Source: Beaufortia kweichowensis | Lineage: Eukaryota; Chordata; Actinopteri; Cypriniformes; Gastromyzontidae | Reading direction: 5' to 3' | Length of the DNA: 64,000 nucleotides | Assembly: GCA_019155185.1 (NCBI GenBank) | Contig: CM032804.1 | Location: forward strand, 17,517,170 to 17,581,169 | Part shown: piece after piece, positions 38,001-47,030 of the stretch | Layout of the letters: each line of letters starts with the position of its first letter | Position numbering within the stretch: the stretch's first letter is position 1 | Program-made: the position numbers and the translations under genes | The notes under the pieces: generated by a model | What the model saw: the letters and a program-made list of their open reading frames with translations, nothing else | What the model was told of the DNA's origin: nothing | The model's database searches: none

Positions 38001-41000
38001 TACTAACTTTTATTAAAATATTTTTTTGTACTAAATTTACACAGGTTTAAAACAGTTGAGTAACTAATGATAGAAAAGTGTGAACTATCCCTTTAAATTG
38101 TATGTGTGAGGCAACAGTTCTCATATCACACTGTCAATCATCTCTTCTGCACTGCATCTACATCACATCATGTTCTGCTTATATTGTGTCTTCTGCAGTG
38201 ACTAAACCCTCAAATGTTCTCATCATAACCTTTAGAGAAACTGTTGAAACTACATCACATGATGTTATGCTTATATTGCGTCTTCTGCACTGACTAAAAC
38301 CTCAAATGTTCTCATCATAACCTTTAGAGAAACTGTTGAAACTGACTAAACCCTCAAATGTTCTCGTCATAACCTTCAGAGAAACTGTTGAAACTACATC
38401 ACGTCACGTTATGCTTATATTGCGTCTTCTGCACTGACTAAAACCTCAAATGTTCTCATCATAACCTTTAGAGAAACTGTTGAAACTGACTAAACCCTCA
38501 AATGTTCTCGTCATAACCTTCAGAGAAACTGTTGAAACTACATCACATCACATTATGCTTATATCGCGTCTTCTGCAGTGACTAAACCCTCAAATGTTCT
38601 CATCATAACCTTCAGAGAAACTGTTGAAACTACATCACATCACGTTATGCTTATATATTGGCGTCTTCTGCAGTGACTAAACCCTCAAATGTTCTCATCA
38701 TAACCTTTAGAGAAACTGTTGAAACGACATCACATCACGTTATGCTTATATTGCGTCTTCTGCACTGACTAAACCCTCAAATCTTCTGCATAACTGACTA
38801 AATCCTCAAATGTTCTCGTCATAACCTTTAGAGAAACTGTTGAAACTACATCACATCACATTATGCTTATATTGCGTCTTCTGCACTGACTAAACCCTCA
38901 AATGTTCTCATCATAACCTTCAGAGAAACTGTTGAAACTACATCACATCATGTTCTGCTTATATTGCGTCTTCTGCACTGACTAAACCCTCAAATGTTCT
39001 CATCATAACCTTTAGAGAAACTGTTGAAACTACATCACATCACGTTATGCTTATATTGCGTCTTCTGCAGTGACTAAACCCTCAAATGTTCTCATCATAA
39101 CCTTCAGAGAAACTGTTGAAACTACATCACATCACGTTATGCTTATATTGCGTCTTCTGCAGTGACTAAACCCTCAAATGTTCTCATCATAACCTTTAGA
39201 GAAACTGTTGAAACTACATCACATCATGTTCTGCTTATATTGCGTCTTCTGCAGTGACTAAACCCTCAAATGTTCTCGTCATAACCTTCAGAGAAACTGT
39301 TGAAACTACATCACATCACGTTCTGCTTATATTGCGTCTTCTGCACTGACTAAACCCTCAAATGTTCTCATCATAACCTTTAGAGAAACTGTTGAAACTA
39401 CATCACATCATGTTATGCTTATATTGGCGTCTTCTGCACTGACTAAACCCTCAAATGTTCTCATCATAACCTTTAGAGAAACTGTTGAAACTACATCACA
39501 TCACGTTATGCTTATATTGCGTCTTCTGCGGTGACTAAACCCTCAAATGTTCTCATCATAACCTTTAGAGAAACTGTTGAAACTACATCACATCACGTTA
39601 TGCTTATATTGCGTCTTCTGCAGTGACTAAACCCTCAAATGTTCTCATCATAACCTTTAGAGAAACTGTTGAAACTACATCACATCACGTTATGCTTATA
39701 TTGCGTCTTCTGCAGTGACTAAACCCTCAAATGTTCTCATCATAACCTTTAGAGAAACTGTTGAAACTACATCACAAACGTTATGCTTATATTGCGTCTT
39801 CTGCAGTGACTAAACCCTCAAATGTTCTCATCATAACCTTTAGAGAAACTGTTGAAACTACATCACATCACGTTATGCTTATATTGGCGTCTTCTGCGGT
39901 GACTAAACCCTCAAATGTTCTCATCATAACCTTCAGAGAAACTGTTGAAACTACATCACATCATGTTATGCTTATATTGCGTCTTCTGCAGTGACTAAAC
40001 CCTCAAATGTTCTCATCATAACCTTTAGAGAAACTGTTGAAACTACATCACATCACGTTATGCTTATATTGCGTCTTCTGCAGTGACTAAACCCTCAAAT
40101 GTTCTCATCATAACCTTTAGAGAAACTGTTGAAACTACATCACATGATGCTTATATTGCGCGTCTTCTGCGCTATGCTTATATTAGAGCTGCTTCTGCTG
40201 CAGTGACTAAACCCTCAAATGTTCTCATCATAACCTTTAGAGAAACTGTTGAAACTACATCACATGACGTTCTGCTTATATTGCGTCTTCTGCAGTGATT
40301 AAACCCTCAAATGTTCTCATCATAACCTTTAGAGAAACTGTTGAAACTACATCACATCATGTTATGCTTATATCGCGTCTTCTGCAGTGACTAAACCCTC
40401 AAATGTTCTCGTCATAACCTTCAGAGAAACTGTTGAAACTACATCACATCACGTTATGCTTATATTGCGTCTTCTGCACTAACTAAACCCTCAAATGTTC
40501 TCATCATAACCTTTAGAGAAACTGTTGAAACTACATCACATCACGTTATGCTTATATCGCGTCTTCTGCACTAACTAAACCCTCAAATGTTCTCATCATA
40601 ACCTTTAGAGAAACTGTTGAAACTACATCACATCACGTTATGCTTATATCGCGTCTTCTGCACTAACTAAACCCTCAAATGTTCTCATCATAACCTTTAG
40701 AGAAACTGTTGAAACTACATCACATCACGTTATGCTTATATTGCGTCTTCTGCAGTGACTAAACCCTCAAATGTTCTCATCATAACCTTTAGAGAAACCG
40801 TTGAAACTACATCACATGATGTTCTGCTTATATTGCGTCTTCTGCAGTGTCTCGTGCCTGAGCGCTGTGTTTCATACCGCACAGCTGAGCACCTGCGACT
40901 GCTGCACCGCTGTGAGGGAAGCACGAATGCTTTTTGAAGGGGTTTGCTCGTAAATGTATTTAAATACAAACCTGCCATTACTATGCAGTCAGTTGCGGTG

Positions 41001-44000
41001 CAGTCGCGAGGTGCGCGCTCCCAGCTGTAACACGCACTGTATGACACACAGCGCTCAGTCGCGAGGTGCGCACTCCCAGCTGTAACACGTGCTCAGGTAA
41101 ACACGTTTGTAACACATGAAACACTGCGCTCAGACACGAGGCGCAGCAAACTCGCGTTTTAAAAAGCAATGAAAGTAGCACTGAACACACTCTGCCGTAA
41201 TTACCGATCGCTCTGTAGAGAAATAAAACTGGTACTACAACAAAATATGCAGTCGCACAGATGCTCCCAAATATTATTTGAGGTCGCAAAGATTAAATTT
41301 CGCATTTTCGAGCCCTGCAAGCCAAAGCTGCTGCCGTAGTCTCTGTGCACTGAAAGTTCTGTCGATGATGTCACAGGGTATCGGCCTTTAGTATCGGAGT
41401 GTTTTTACGAGTACGAGTACATGAGCTCGGTATCGGTATCAGTGCATCCCTAGTTTATGATACTTAAACGTTTTGTCTATCAAGAATATCTTTTCAAATG
41501 AACATGACATTTATGAATTTTAAAGCCAAAATACAATCAGCAGAGATAAAAAGCTAACACAATGTTATAAACAGACTACACCATGCTACAACAGCGTTCA
41601 TTTTTGATTGTACACGTGAGAGCAATACAACATTTGAATCTGTAAAGGGTCTATTTTTATTTGTGTATACTCACAACAAAGTTGTGATTTTGTAAAATTA
41701 AGAACATCATTTATTGGCATAAATCCATTTACACAGGAATTAAAACCACGCAAGACAACGCTTTAAACATAACCACAATTTATCATATTCAATTAAATTA
41801 ATATTTTATGTGTTTGTGTAACTTAATTTTCTGCGAGTGCGAAAGTTTGACAATGTTTATCACAATGTTGCCTTCTGTGGTACTGATAGCTGTCACGGTG
41901 TCCCCAGTGAAGACGAGCAGGCGCAAGTAGTTTAACACTCTTTACTAGGAAGTTAACTCAAGAACATAAACATCCAATGGAAACATACACATCCGTGTAA
42001 AAGGAACTAGAAAAAGGCATCTAATCACTGCAAAACAACGTTTAACACAAAGTAGACCTGACAAACCTGACGGTGAGCGGCAGAGCCAGGGTGACACAGC
42101 GGTGCCGGAGGGCCAAGGCGGAGCCGACGGTTCCGGCGACAGAGGCGAAGACGAGGCTCCGGAAGAGTGCGGTGAAACCGGAGCGACAGAGGATGAAGGT
42201 GGAACTGGAGGGAGGAGCCTGATGGAGCCAGAGGGACAGACCGCCGAGCCGAAGGTGGAGAAGGGGAGTCCCGAGGCGACGGATGGTTGACGACCGACCC
42301 AGGCGGAGCCGGAGGGACGAGGGAGCCCGGTGGAGCCAGTGCGATGACGGGCCATGGTGGAGACGAGGGAGCTAGGAGCTGAAGGGTCAAAGGGCCGAGG
42401 TGGAGTCTGGGCCTCGGAGGCTGGAGGCAGAGACAAGGGATCCACACTCCATGGAGGCGCTGGAACCAGGAAGGCCCGAGGTGAGCCAGAACGCCCAGAT
42501 GGTGAAACATGGAGGCGAGCTAAGGGACTGAGAGGGACCAGGGAGAACAGGGGAGAAAGCCAGGCTGGAAACAGAGGAGGCGGGAGAGGGAAGCTGGGTG
42601 GGAACTCGGGGGCAGGCTCAAGAGGCTCGGGGGCGGGGTCAGGAGGTTTGGGGCGGAGTCAGGATGCTCGGGGGCGGGGTCAGGATGTTCGGGGGCGGAG
42701 TCATGAAACTTGGCCGTGGCAGGACTCTCAGGAACGGCCATCTTGATCAAGCTGCGGAGTGGACGGCACCCACATCTCGCAAGCACCCAGTCCGCACAAT
42801 CCTTAAAGCTCCCTCTTGGCCCACTTCCAGACAGTTTAGCCTTGACCTCTTCGTTGAGGCCAAAGAGAAACAGGAGCCCCAGGTTACTGTCTGGACACTC
42901 CGCTAGCTTTCCCAGGGCTGCGAAGTACAGGGTGTGGGCCTCGAGGGATCTATCCTCCTGGCCCCTGCAGAGGAGAGCACTTGCACGGGTGGCTATGTTG
43001 AGGGTCATCATGCAGCAATTCCTTCTTTTGTATGTCAGGTCTTCTGTTACGGTGTCCCCAGTGAAGACAAGCAGGCACAAGTAGTTGAACACTCTTTACT
43101 AGGAAGTTAACTCAAGAACATAAACATCCAATGGAAACATACACATCCGTGTAACAGGAACTTAGAACAGGAACTAGAACAAGGCATAAAAGCATAAATG
43201 CTTGCGATTAATTAATCACTAATCGCTTCTCCTAAGATACCAGAGTGAGCGAGTTGTTTAAATATCTTTACGGCCGCTAAACAAGCCTTTACAATTTGCA
43301 CAACAAAGGCTTAATTACGTGAATGTGACTCAGATCTGTTACGATCTAACAGTTCTGACAGCTCCCCGTAATCTATTGCTAAATATAAACTCATAGCCAC
43401 AAAGGAGCAACAACCCAATTTAAAATGCTACAGCTAACGAATAGACAGAGGGCAAAATCTAATAAAATAAAGGAACCCTTCTAGGTTTACAGTTTAAATA
43501 AATGAACATTATTCTTAACCAACAACAGGCTGTCACGATCCAGCCCGACACGTCATAACCACCAGACCTACGTCACCCCTCACTCGAGTTCTGATCACCA
43601 GCACCTGCACCACGCATTTATACCCACTTCACTCTACACTTCTTATCTGGTCTCGTCTATGGACGCACTCTTGACTCTCGCGGTCTCTTTCCAAGGAAGA
43701 TTTCCGAGTTGCTTCTGGTCTACCCGTTATTTGACTTTCCGCCATTTGGAGACTCCAGTATTTGCTTCGCCAGTTCTCCTGTGATCCTCAGTCCCAGTGT
43801 CAGTATTCCCTTTTGTTTGTTATTTATTAATTTTGTTTAGTTATCTGTTGTTGATCCGCTGTTCTGTTTTTTTTTCTGTTCATTAAAATCTCAAATTTTA
43901 CCCATTAATTCCCGTCTGTGTCCTCTGTGCTTTGTGACACAGGCAATATTCTAAACAGAGCAAAAACAAGGTAAACAAAAACTAAGCCGAACTCACGCAC

Positions 44001-46692
44001 AACTGTTGTCTTCTGCAGACTAATCGCTTCTCCTGTTAGCATATATTGTGCAAAGTACCAATAGACTACATGCATAACTTATGGGAAAAACATTCTGATA
44101 ACACAAAAATACGGTCTTATTAATAATAATAGTAATTATTACCCACCCCTAATACTAACAATGCCTATGCATAACAATGGAAAGAAATAAAGAATACTTC
44201 CTCAGCTCAGCAGGTATAATAGGCTTGGTTAGAGGCAGTTACTCTAACAATGAAACATTGAAAACAATGTCTGGATTCACAATCTTTTTTTATGGTAAAC
44301 AGAACTGCGTGTGAATGGAATCACATTACAGATAATGGGCTGACACAAGAGAAATTCTACACGTCTTTACTTTTATGCATATTACACAATCCGTGAACAT
44401 TTGTTTTCGGTTTGGATCGGTTTATTGAAAAGTAGACATTTTTAGCTTTCTTCAGAGACGTTTCACGTTTCTGTAATAAGTATTCGCTGAGTTTCGGTTT
44501 GTTTCAGGAAGATGCTGGTGGAGACAGAGACCGTGTTTACTTTTTTAATTTTACAAGAGCACAATATTTGTTGTTGTGAGTATACACACATAAAAATAGA
44601 CCCTTTACAGTTTCTAATGATGTCTCACACATACAGTTTTCATGCAATGTTAGTCACTTTGGATAAAAGCGCATAAAACTAAATGTATGACCACAAATGG
44701 GTATTTCACATAGTTTCTGCTGCTATGAGAAATAAAATCCACATTCACGCGCCCGCGTGTTTGTTCACCCTTGAGGGTCATCAGCATCGTAAAACATATT
44801 AACCCAAAGAATCCGGTTTGGTTTTCAAAGCATACTCTGAGTTTGTTCAACTCGTTTCGTGCAGCAGGCCAAGCATAGCAATAACAACAGTAAAGAAATG
44901 TTAAAAGCTGATGGGTTGTGTGACATTACCTGTCTCGCAGTGGGTCCCTGTGAATCCTGATTTACAAATACAGTCATATCCCCCCACACTATCTGAACAC
45001 ATGGCTCCATTTTTGCATGGCTGGTCAGCACACTGGTCTCCATCTACACCAATGTAAAAACACTGTTTTTAAAGACTCTTTCACTGTGTTCACACCTCAT
45101 ATCATGATGTGATGTGGTCAGAAGAAAAGGCTGTTGATTTTATAAATACTGCCAATAAAAAAGAATTGTATTATTTTAATTCATTTAATGTTATCAGTTC
45201 ATGTCAGAGTCTGAGCCACGAATCAGAACTGTAACTAGTGTGTTATTACCTGCTGATGTTTCTGACAATTCAACATTGTATTTATTTCAGTTTAGTTTCA
45301 TTAATTACACTGCATAGAGAATAACTTGCAATAATACCATGCATTTTAATACTGTATATTCTCTTCATTTATTTTTCAAATAAATTAAAAAGTATTATTA
45401 TTATTATTATTGTTTCATTTGAATTATAATGCATGTTAAGCTGCTTTGCACTATGAAAAGGGTAAAAAGCGCTATATAAATGAAACTGAACTGAACTGAA
45501 TGTTGGTGTATATTATGGGAAATTGAGTCTAGCGCTATTACATACATGAATAAATTCAATTCAATTCAATTTTACTTGTATAGCGCTTTCTCAAGTTCAT
45601 AAACGAATAAAGATGTTACTTAAAGTGTTCATAAAGTCTACATGATTAATACACTAAAACACTACATCTTGATTAAATCTAAAGTAGATAGATGTATAGG
45701 AATTATTCATCAATTGGTTATAATTATAATAACAACATCACATCAAAAAAAAAAAAATCACATCCAAAGCAGATTCCATCATATCTCTTCACTCTTATAA
45801 CAAACTCAACTAAAACAAATACTTATTTACACTTTATTATTATTATTTTTAAATAGCAGTGTCTGTCATTATTTTTAAGGTGGAAATAAAGTAATATGCA
45901 ATCTATTATGTTTACATCATATAGTTTCCACTATAATAAAATAATATATACCAAACATCATTTTGAAGAAAAAAGGATGTTTTGATATAGCTTTTCTAGT
46001 GAGTTTACAGTGAGCTACATAATATGAAAACATAAAAAGTAAATAAAAAGTATTTAACTGCACAAAGGACATGAGCAAATGTATACGGTTTTGGTGCTCT
46101 TTAATGTGCCGTGATGTGTGATTGACTGAAACGCATTAAGGTCGGAGGTTGTCTGGAATGCAGCATTACTTTAGTGGCCAGCATAGCAAACCATCCCCGT
46201 GACGCTGTGTCATGTGGTGGCATGTAAAGCCCTTGCTTCAAAAGCTATAACAAAATGTTGCTTTTTCTTCAAAATGGTTCCATTAAGCAGGACAATAACT
46301 AGACAGGATCTTGACTAGCTGACGGATTAGCATTATATTAGCTGTTTCTCTAGAGCTGCTTTGAAGCAATATAAATTCTAAAAATGTAGAAATAAATGTA
46401 ACTTGACTACTTACCGATGTAGACAGACCAGAAGATGTCCTTTAAAAAACATAAACACAGTCCGTCGATGTCTGATTATAATAATAATACAAATACACGA
46501 GTCATCTTCTTTTCATACTCACAGTACGATAGTTATCCTGGAAGACTTCTCTGGCTTCCTCATAATCACACACTTCTTCTAAACACTCTCTCTCCAGGTT
46601 AGCGGGTAATCTCGACTCTTCATCACCTGCGTTTGCTCTCTTCTGACGGGAAATGATGTTACTTGCGTCCTGTTTCTCCAAGAACACGGGTG
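28882..46692 (-). CDS. proz: Protein Z-like vitamin K-dependent plasma glycoprotein (exons 2-9)
   Basis: A spliced minus-strand gene. Coding exons: 46523-46692, 46415-46439, 44930-45043, 32015-32143, 29931-30046, 29739-29853, 29326-29645 and 28882-29088; 1,196 bases, about 398 residues, with all phases compatible and GT-AG introns. Order: propeptide ending RQKRA, Gla domain, 25-bp linker exon, two EGF modules, linker, trypsin-like domain. The catalytic His is Gln (VLTTAQCASK), the Asp is kept (QNDMAVLEL) and GDSGGP is altered (VFGSGSPV), so it should be inactive as a protease. VLTTAQC, CLPERDFAD and QKVSRSLPW resemble mammalian protein Z, a secreted liver protein that is the cofactor for protein Z-dependent inhibition of factor Xa. 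Exon 1 (signal peptide) was not found. Factor VII/X would be the alternatives but keep the triad. Confidence 0.9.
29326..29645 (-). CDS. proz: proz exon 8: protease-like domain, Asp region
   Basis: 320 bases encoding VHVHPLYAESSAQNDMAVLE, VVSACLPERDFADSVLM and GTVTGWKEGG. The Asp of the triad is present in NDMAVLEL. It ends phase 0 after RRHSAQ. Confidence 0.92.
29739..29853 (-). CDS. proz: proz exon 7: protease-like domain, His region
   Basis: 115 bases encoding FCSGVILKENMVLTTAQC and SDFQVAVG. The active-site LTAAHC motif reads LTTAQC, so the catalytic His is replaced by Gln. The Cys pair around it is kept, so the fold is probably maintained. Confidence 0.92.
29931..30046 (-). CDS. proz: proz exon 6: connecting segment
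   Basis: 116 bases encoding VVFPCGKVSSLSQWDKRQ and LTCGPAECPWQ. It links EGF2 to the protease-like domain. There is no activation-type R-IVGG cleavage site in this exon, as expected for a protein that is not processed to an active enzyme. Confidence 0.9.
30047..32014 (-). other. proz intron 5
   Basis: Between exons 5 and 6. It holds a (TA)n run at about 30150-30163 and an old non-coding repeat at about 31190-31870 (GGGTGATATTATGCACTTTTAC opening); no coding sequence seen. Confidence 0.6.
32015..32143 (-). CDS. proz: proz exon 5: EGF2
   Basis: 129 bases, phase 1 at both ends. Encodes QTVCPVDKSKGCSQFC, YECTCAYGWKLQQ and EQCVPA, the second EGF module with six Cys. Separated from EGF1 by a 12.8-kb intron. 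Confidence 0.93.
33020..33340. mobile_element. hAT-like non-autonomous repeat (CCCGAC/GTCGGG-rich)
   Basis: Contains AACCCGACGGGACC near its start, GGCTCGGGCCGGGCTCGGGC in the middle and TGTCGGGCCTAACTTTTAAG near its end, a pattern I associate with small hAT-derived fish repeats. No transposase and no confirmed target duplication. Confidence 0.4.
33858..34051. mobile_element. hAT MITE with 8-bp target duplication
   Basis: 194 bases opening CAGGGGTGTCCAAACTC and closing GAGTTTGGACATTCCTG, with inverted arms of about 50 bases (both include CCTGGAGGGCCGCTGTCCTG). ACTTAAAC flanks both sides (33850-33857 and 34052-34059), the 8-base duplication typical of hAT elements. It is inserted in an older unassigned repeat (33370-34170). 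Confidence 0.92.
34430..34700. mobile_element. DIRS-type terminal fragment
   Basis: Phrases ATTTCGTATAGAGACCCCTA, GTGTCACCACTGACACAACA and GGAGGGAACGAG resemble the end sequences of fish DIRS elements and parallel the GGTGGTGACGCTATGG ends at 34950 and 36800. Non-coding; bounds uncertain. Confidence 0.4.
34905..36853 (-). mobile_element. DIRS-like retrotransposon, internally deleted
   Basis: The ends are inverted relative to each other: GGTGGTGACGCTATGGAA, GGTGACATCA and CCAGGAAGTATAAAG occur on the plus strand at about 34950-35070 and in reverse complement at about 36750-36830. Between them the minus strand encodes a reverse transcriptase fragment joined to a tyrosine recombinase. Inverted terminal repeats plus a tyrosine recombinase in place of an integrase define DIRS elements. 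Most of the reverse transcriptase and RNase H has been deleted. Confidence 0.8.
35315..36170 (-). pseudogene. DIRS reverse transcriptase fragment and tyrosine recombinase
   Basis: Minus strand, from the 5' side: EVWFVTTDLKDAYFHVSI (about 36090-36150, the DIRS reverse transcriptase palm start), then the recombinase N-terminal helices GASPSTLKVYMATLAAYHIP (about 35700-35760), VPTWDVAIVLSGASFEPIEA (about 35560-35620) and VCVLWFAQQGTANDQ (about 35345-35400). The frame changes several times and the catalytic Arg-His-Arg-Tyr set cannot be completed, so it is inactive. Confidence 0.75.
37548..41325. mobile_element. Candidate nested element with CAGGGCTCGAAA ends
   Basis: CAGGGCTTGAAATTAAC at about 37547 and CAGGGCTCGAAATTAAC at about 37716 are two left-end copies followed by the same TTGTAGCACTGGTGCTC text. 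The reverse complement CATTTTCGAGCCCTG is at about 41305-41318. This suggests a second element nested within the 37278-41452 one with the array inside it. Its target duplication is not clean, so this remains a candidate. Confidence 0.5.
38150..40850. repeat. 92-bp tandem array (minisatellite), about 29-30 copies
   Basis: The unit contains GACTAAACCCTCAAATGTTC, TCATCATAACCTTTAGAGAA, ACTGTTGAAACTACATCACA and TATTGCGTCTTCTGCA. Starts at 39161 and 39253 give a period of 92. Copies are highly alike; the first few (38280-38520) and the ones near 38760-38800 and 40140-40200 are shortened or rearranged. Frames such as TKPSNVLIITFRETVETTSH recur because 92 is not a multiple of three and some units stay open; they are not genes. 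Confidence 0.95.
41461..41891 (-). other. Unassigned intronic DNA
   Basis: AT-rich, no feature recognised between the hAT-like element and the short LTR element. Confidence 0.5.
41945..42510 (-). other. Proline/serine-rich low-complexity frames
   Basis: Two overlapping minus-strand frames rich in Pro, Ser and Leu continue from the gag-like ORF. GC-rich imperfect repeats (GGAGCC, GGCGGAG) explain them. I treat them as the degenerate internal region of the LTR element. Confidence 0.5.
42520..43092 (-). CDS. Gag-like ORF of the short LTR element
   Basis: An open minus-strand frame of 190 codons. Its central part (RSLEAHTLYFAALGKLAE, SNLGLLFLFGLNEEVKAKL, SFKDCADWVLARCGC) resembles the retrotransposon gag fold seen in cyprinid non-autonomous LTR elements. 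The last third is low-complexity Pro/Ser. The start lies inside the LTR, so the true initiation site is uncertain. It could be a remnant rather than an expressed gene. Confidence 0.5.
   Translation of the reverse strand: MFNYLCLLVFTGDTVTEDLTYKRRNCCMMTLNIATRASALLCRGQEDRSLEAHTLYFAALGKLAECPDSNLGLLFLFGLNEEVKAKLSGSGPRGSFKDCADWVLARCGCRPLRSLIKMAVPESPATAKFHDSAPEHPDPAPEHPDSAPNLLTPPPSLLSLPPSSHPASLSRLLCFQPGFLPCSPWSLSVP
43361..43525. other. Spacer between LTR elements
   Basis: AT-rich, no feature. Confidence 0.4.
43531..43939 (+). mobile_element. Solo LTR, Ty3/gypsy-type
   Basis: TGTCACGATC...TTGTGACA, 409 bases, flanked by CAGGC at 43526-43530 and 43940-43944. TATA-like ATTTATACCC and a late ATTAAAATCTC are suitably placed. 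Intronic within proz. Confidence 0.9.
43945..44929 (-). other. Remainder of proz intron 4
   Basis: AT-rich. A small LINE/SINE-type tail (CACTTTGGATAAAAGCGCAT) lies at about 44655-44675. Nothing else recognised. Confidence 0.5.
44930..45043 (-). CDS. proz: proz exon 4: EGF1
   Basis: 114 bases, the usual size for EGF1 in this family. Encodes DGDQCADQPCKNGAMC, GGYDCICKSGF and TGTHCET; all six Cys are present. The leading D..Q pattern fits a calcium-binding EGF. Phase 1 at both ends. Confidence 0.93.
45425..45600. mobile_element. Two LINE 3' tails in proz intron 3
   Basis: AAGCTGCTTTGCACTATG ... AAAGCGCTATATAAATGAAA followed by (CTGAA)n at about 45430-45500 is a plus-strand LINE 3' end. (ATTCA)n followed by TTACTTGTATAGCGCTTTCT at about 45553-45595 is a minus-strand one. 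Both are severely truncated. Confidence 0.65.
45601..46414 (-). other. proz intron 3 remainder
   Basis: AT-rich intronic DNA between the linker and EGF1 exons; no further feature. Confidence 0.5.
46415..46439 (-). CDS. proz: proz exon 3: 25-bp linker
   Basis: Exactly 25 bases between an AAAG acceptor and a GTAAGT donor, encoding DIFWSVYI. A 25-bp third exon is diagnostic of the factor VII/IX/X/protein C/Z gene family. It is too short to be found by ORF length. Confidence 0.9.
46523..46692 (-). CDS. proz: proz exon 2: propeptide and Gla domain
   Basis: Acceptor CTTTTAG and donor GTGAGT bound 170 bases. It encodes VFLEKQDASNIISRQKRA (carboxylase recognition propeptide with basic cleavage site) and then a Gla domain including LERECLEEVCDYEEAREVF. 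The many Glu residues and the Cys pair are the vitamin K-dependent carboxylation pattern needed for calcium and membrane binding. It starts in phase 1, so an upstream exon must supply the start codon and signal peptide. Confidence 0.93.
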
Positions 46693-46894
46693 CTAAAAGT
46701 TTCCAGAACACACAACACTTATTTCAGTAACATATCTAGACAAGCGAATGTGGTAAGATGCCTGTGCTGAACAGCATTTATGTGTTTGCTTTACAGGATT
46801 ATACAAAGTCATTTCTTTAGTAATGTTCAGACATCTGTTTGTATTGAAATACTTCTGCCTCGTATCTGACGTTATCATAAGTGATCGTATCGCC

Positions 46895-46913
46895 CTCTCT
46901 CTCTCTCTCTCTC
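46895..46913. repeat. (CT)n microsatellite
   Basis: About nine CT units upstream of the Gla exon. Confidence 0.8.
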
Positions 46914-47030
46914 CATCCATTTTTGCTTTATCAGTCACTCATGAAAGAAAAAAAATTAAAGACAATTGTTGTAGTGGTTCCTGTCTGCCCCTTTTGTGAA
47001 TTCCCTGTGTTCTGTTCCTCCGTGAGTTAA

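Larger units (their letters stand above)
37278..41452. mobile_element. hAT-like non-autonomous element carrying a minisatellite
   Basis: It opens TAGGGATGCACCGATACC and closes GGTATCGGTATCAGTGCATC then CCTA, imperfect inverted repeats. GTTTATGA flanks both ends (37270-37277 and 41453-41460), an 8-base target duplication. The 4,175-base interior has no transposase; instead it carries duplicated CAGGGCTCGAAATTAAC ends and about 30 copies of a 92-base unit. Size is unusual for a non-autonomous element and is due to the array. Confidence 0.88.
41892..43360 (-). mobile_element. Short LTR element with gag-like ORF
   Basis: Direct repeats of about 110 bases (both containing GGTGTCCCCAGTGAAGAC, TTTACTAGGAAGTTAACTCA and CATCCAATGGAAACATACAC) lie at 41892-42003 and 43045-43155. 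The right copy extends to a full LTR, TGTTACGG...TTCTGACA on the plus strand (43045-43360, 316 bases). The left copy is truncated. The interior encodes a minus-strand gag-like and proline-rich frame but no pol, so it is a non-autonomous LTR element. No matching target duplication was found. Confidence 0.7.
32144..44929 (-). other. proz intron 4, 12.8 kb, transposon-filled
   Basis: This single intron between EGF2 and EGF1 exons contains, in order, hAT-like repeats, a DIRS remnant, a 4.2-kb element with a 92-bp minisatellite, a short LTR element and a solo LTR. Introns between these exons are normally much smaller in this gene family. No alternative exon was recognised. Confidence 0.8.

Noticed and set aside
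38150..40850. Possible CRISPR-like array
   Set aside because: Units are contiguous 92-base tandem copies without unique spacers, in a vertebrate intron.
38102..41047. ORFs with repeated TKPSNVLIITFRETVETTS
   Set aside because: Translation of the 92-bp tandem unit; the period is not a multiple of three and frames close after one or two units.
42102..43084. Plus-strand Gly/Glu-rich and Arg-rich ORFs
   Set aside because: Antisense of the Pro/Ser-rich region of the minus-strand LTR element; no independent support.
44825..45043. 72-codon minus-strand ORF beginning METSVLTSH
   Set aside because: It is the wrong frame over the EGF1 exon; the correct frame gives the six-Cys EGF pattern with matching splice phases.
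46502..46711. ORF start MFWKLLAP as the signal peptide of proz
   Set aside because: The residues before VFLEKQ come from intron sequence ending in a CTTTTAG acceptor; there is no hydrophobic signal core.
46693..46938. Minus-strand 81-codon ORF upstream of the Gla exon as proz exon 1
   Set aside because: Charged and low-complexity start (MTDKAKMDGERERER), no signal peptide and no suitable donor.
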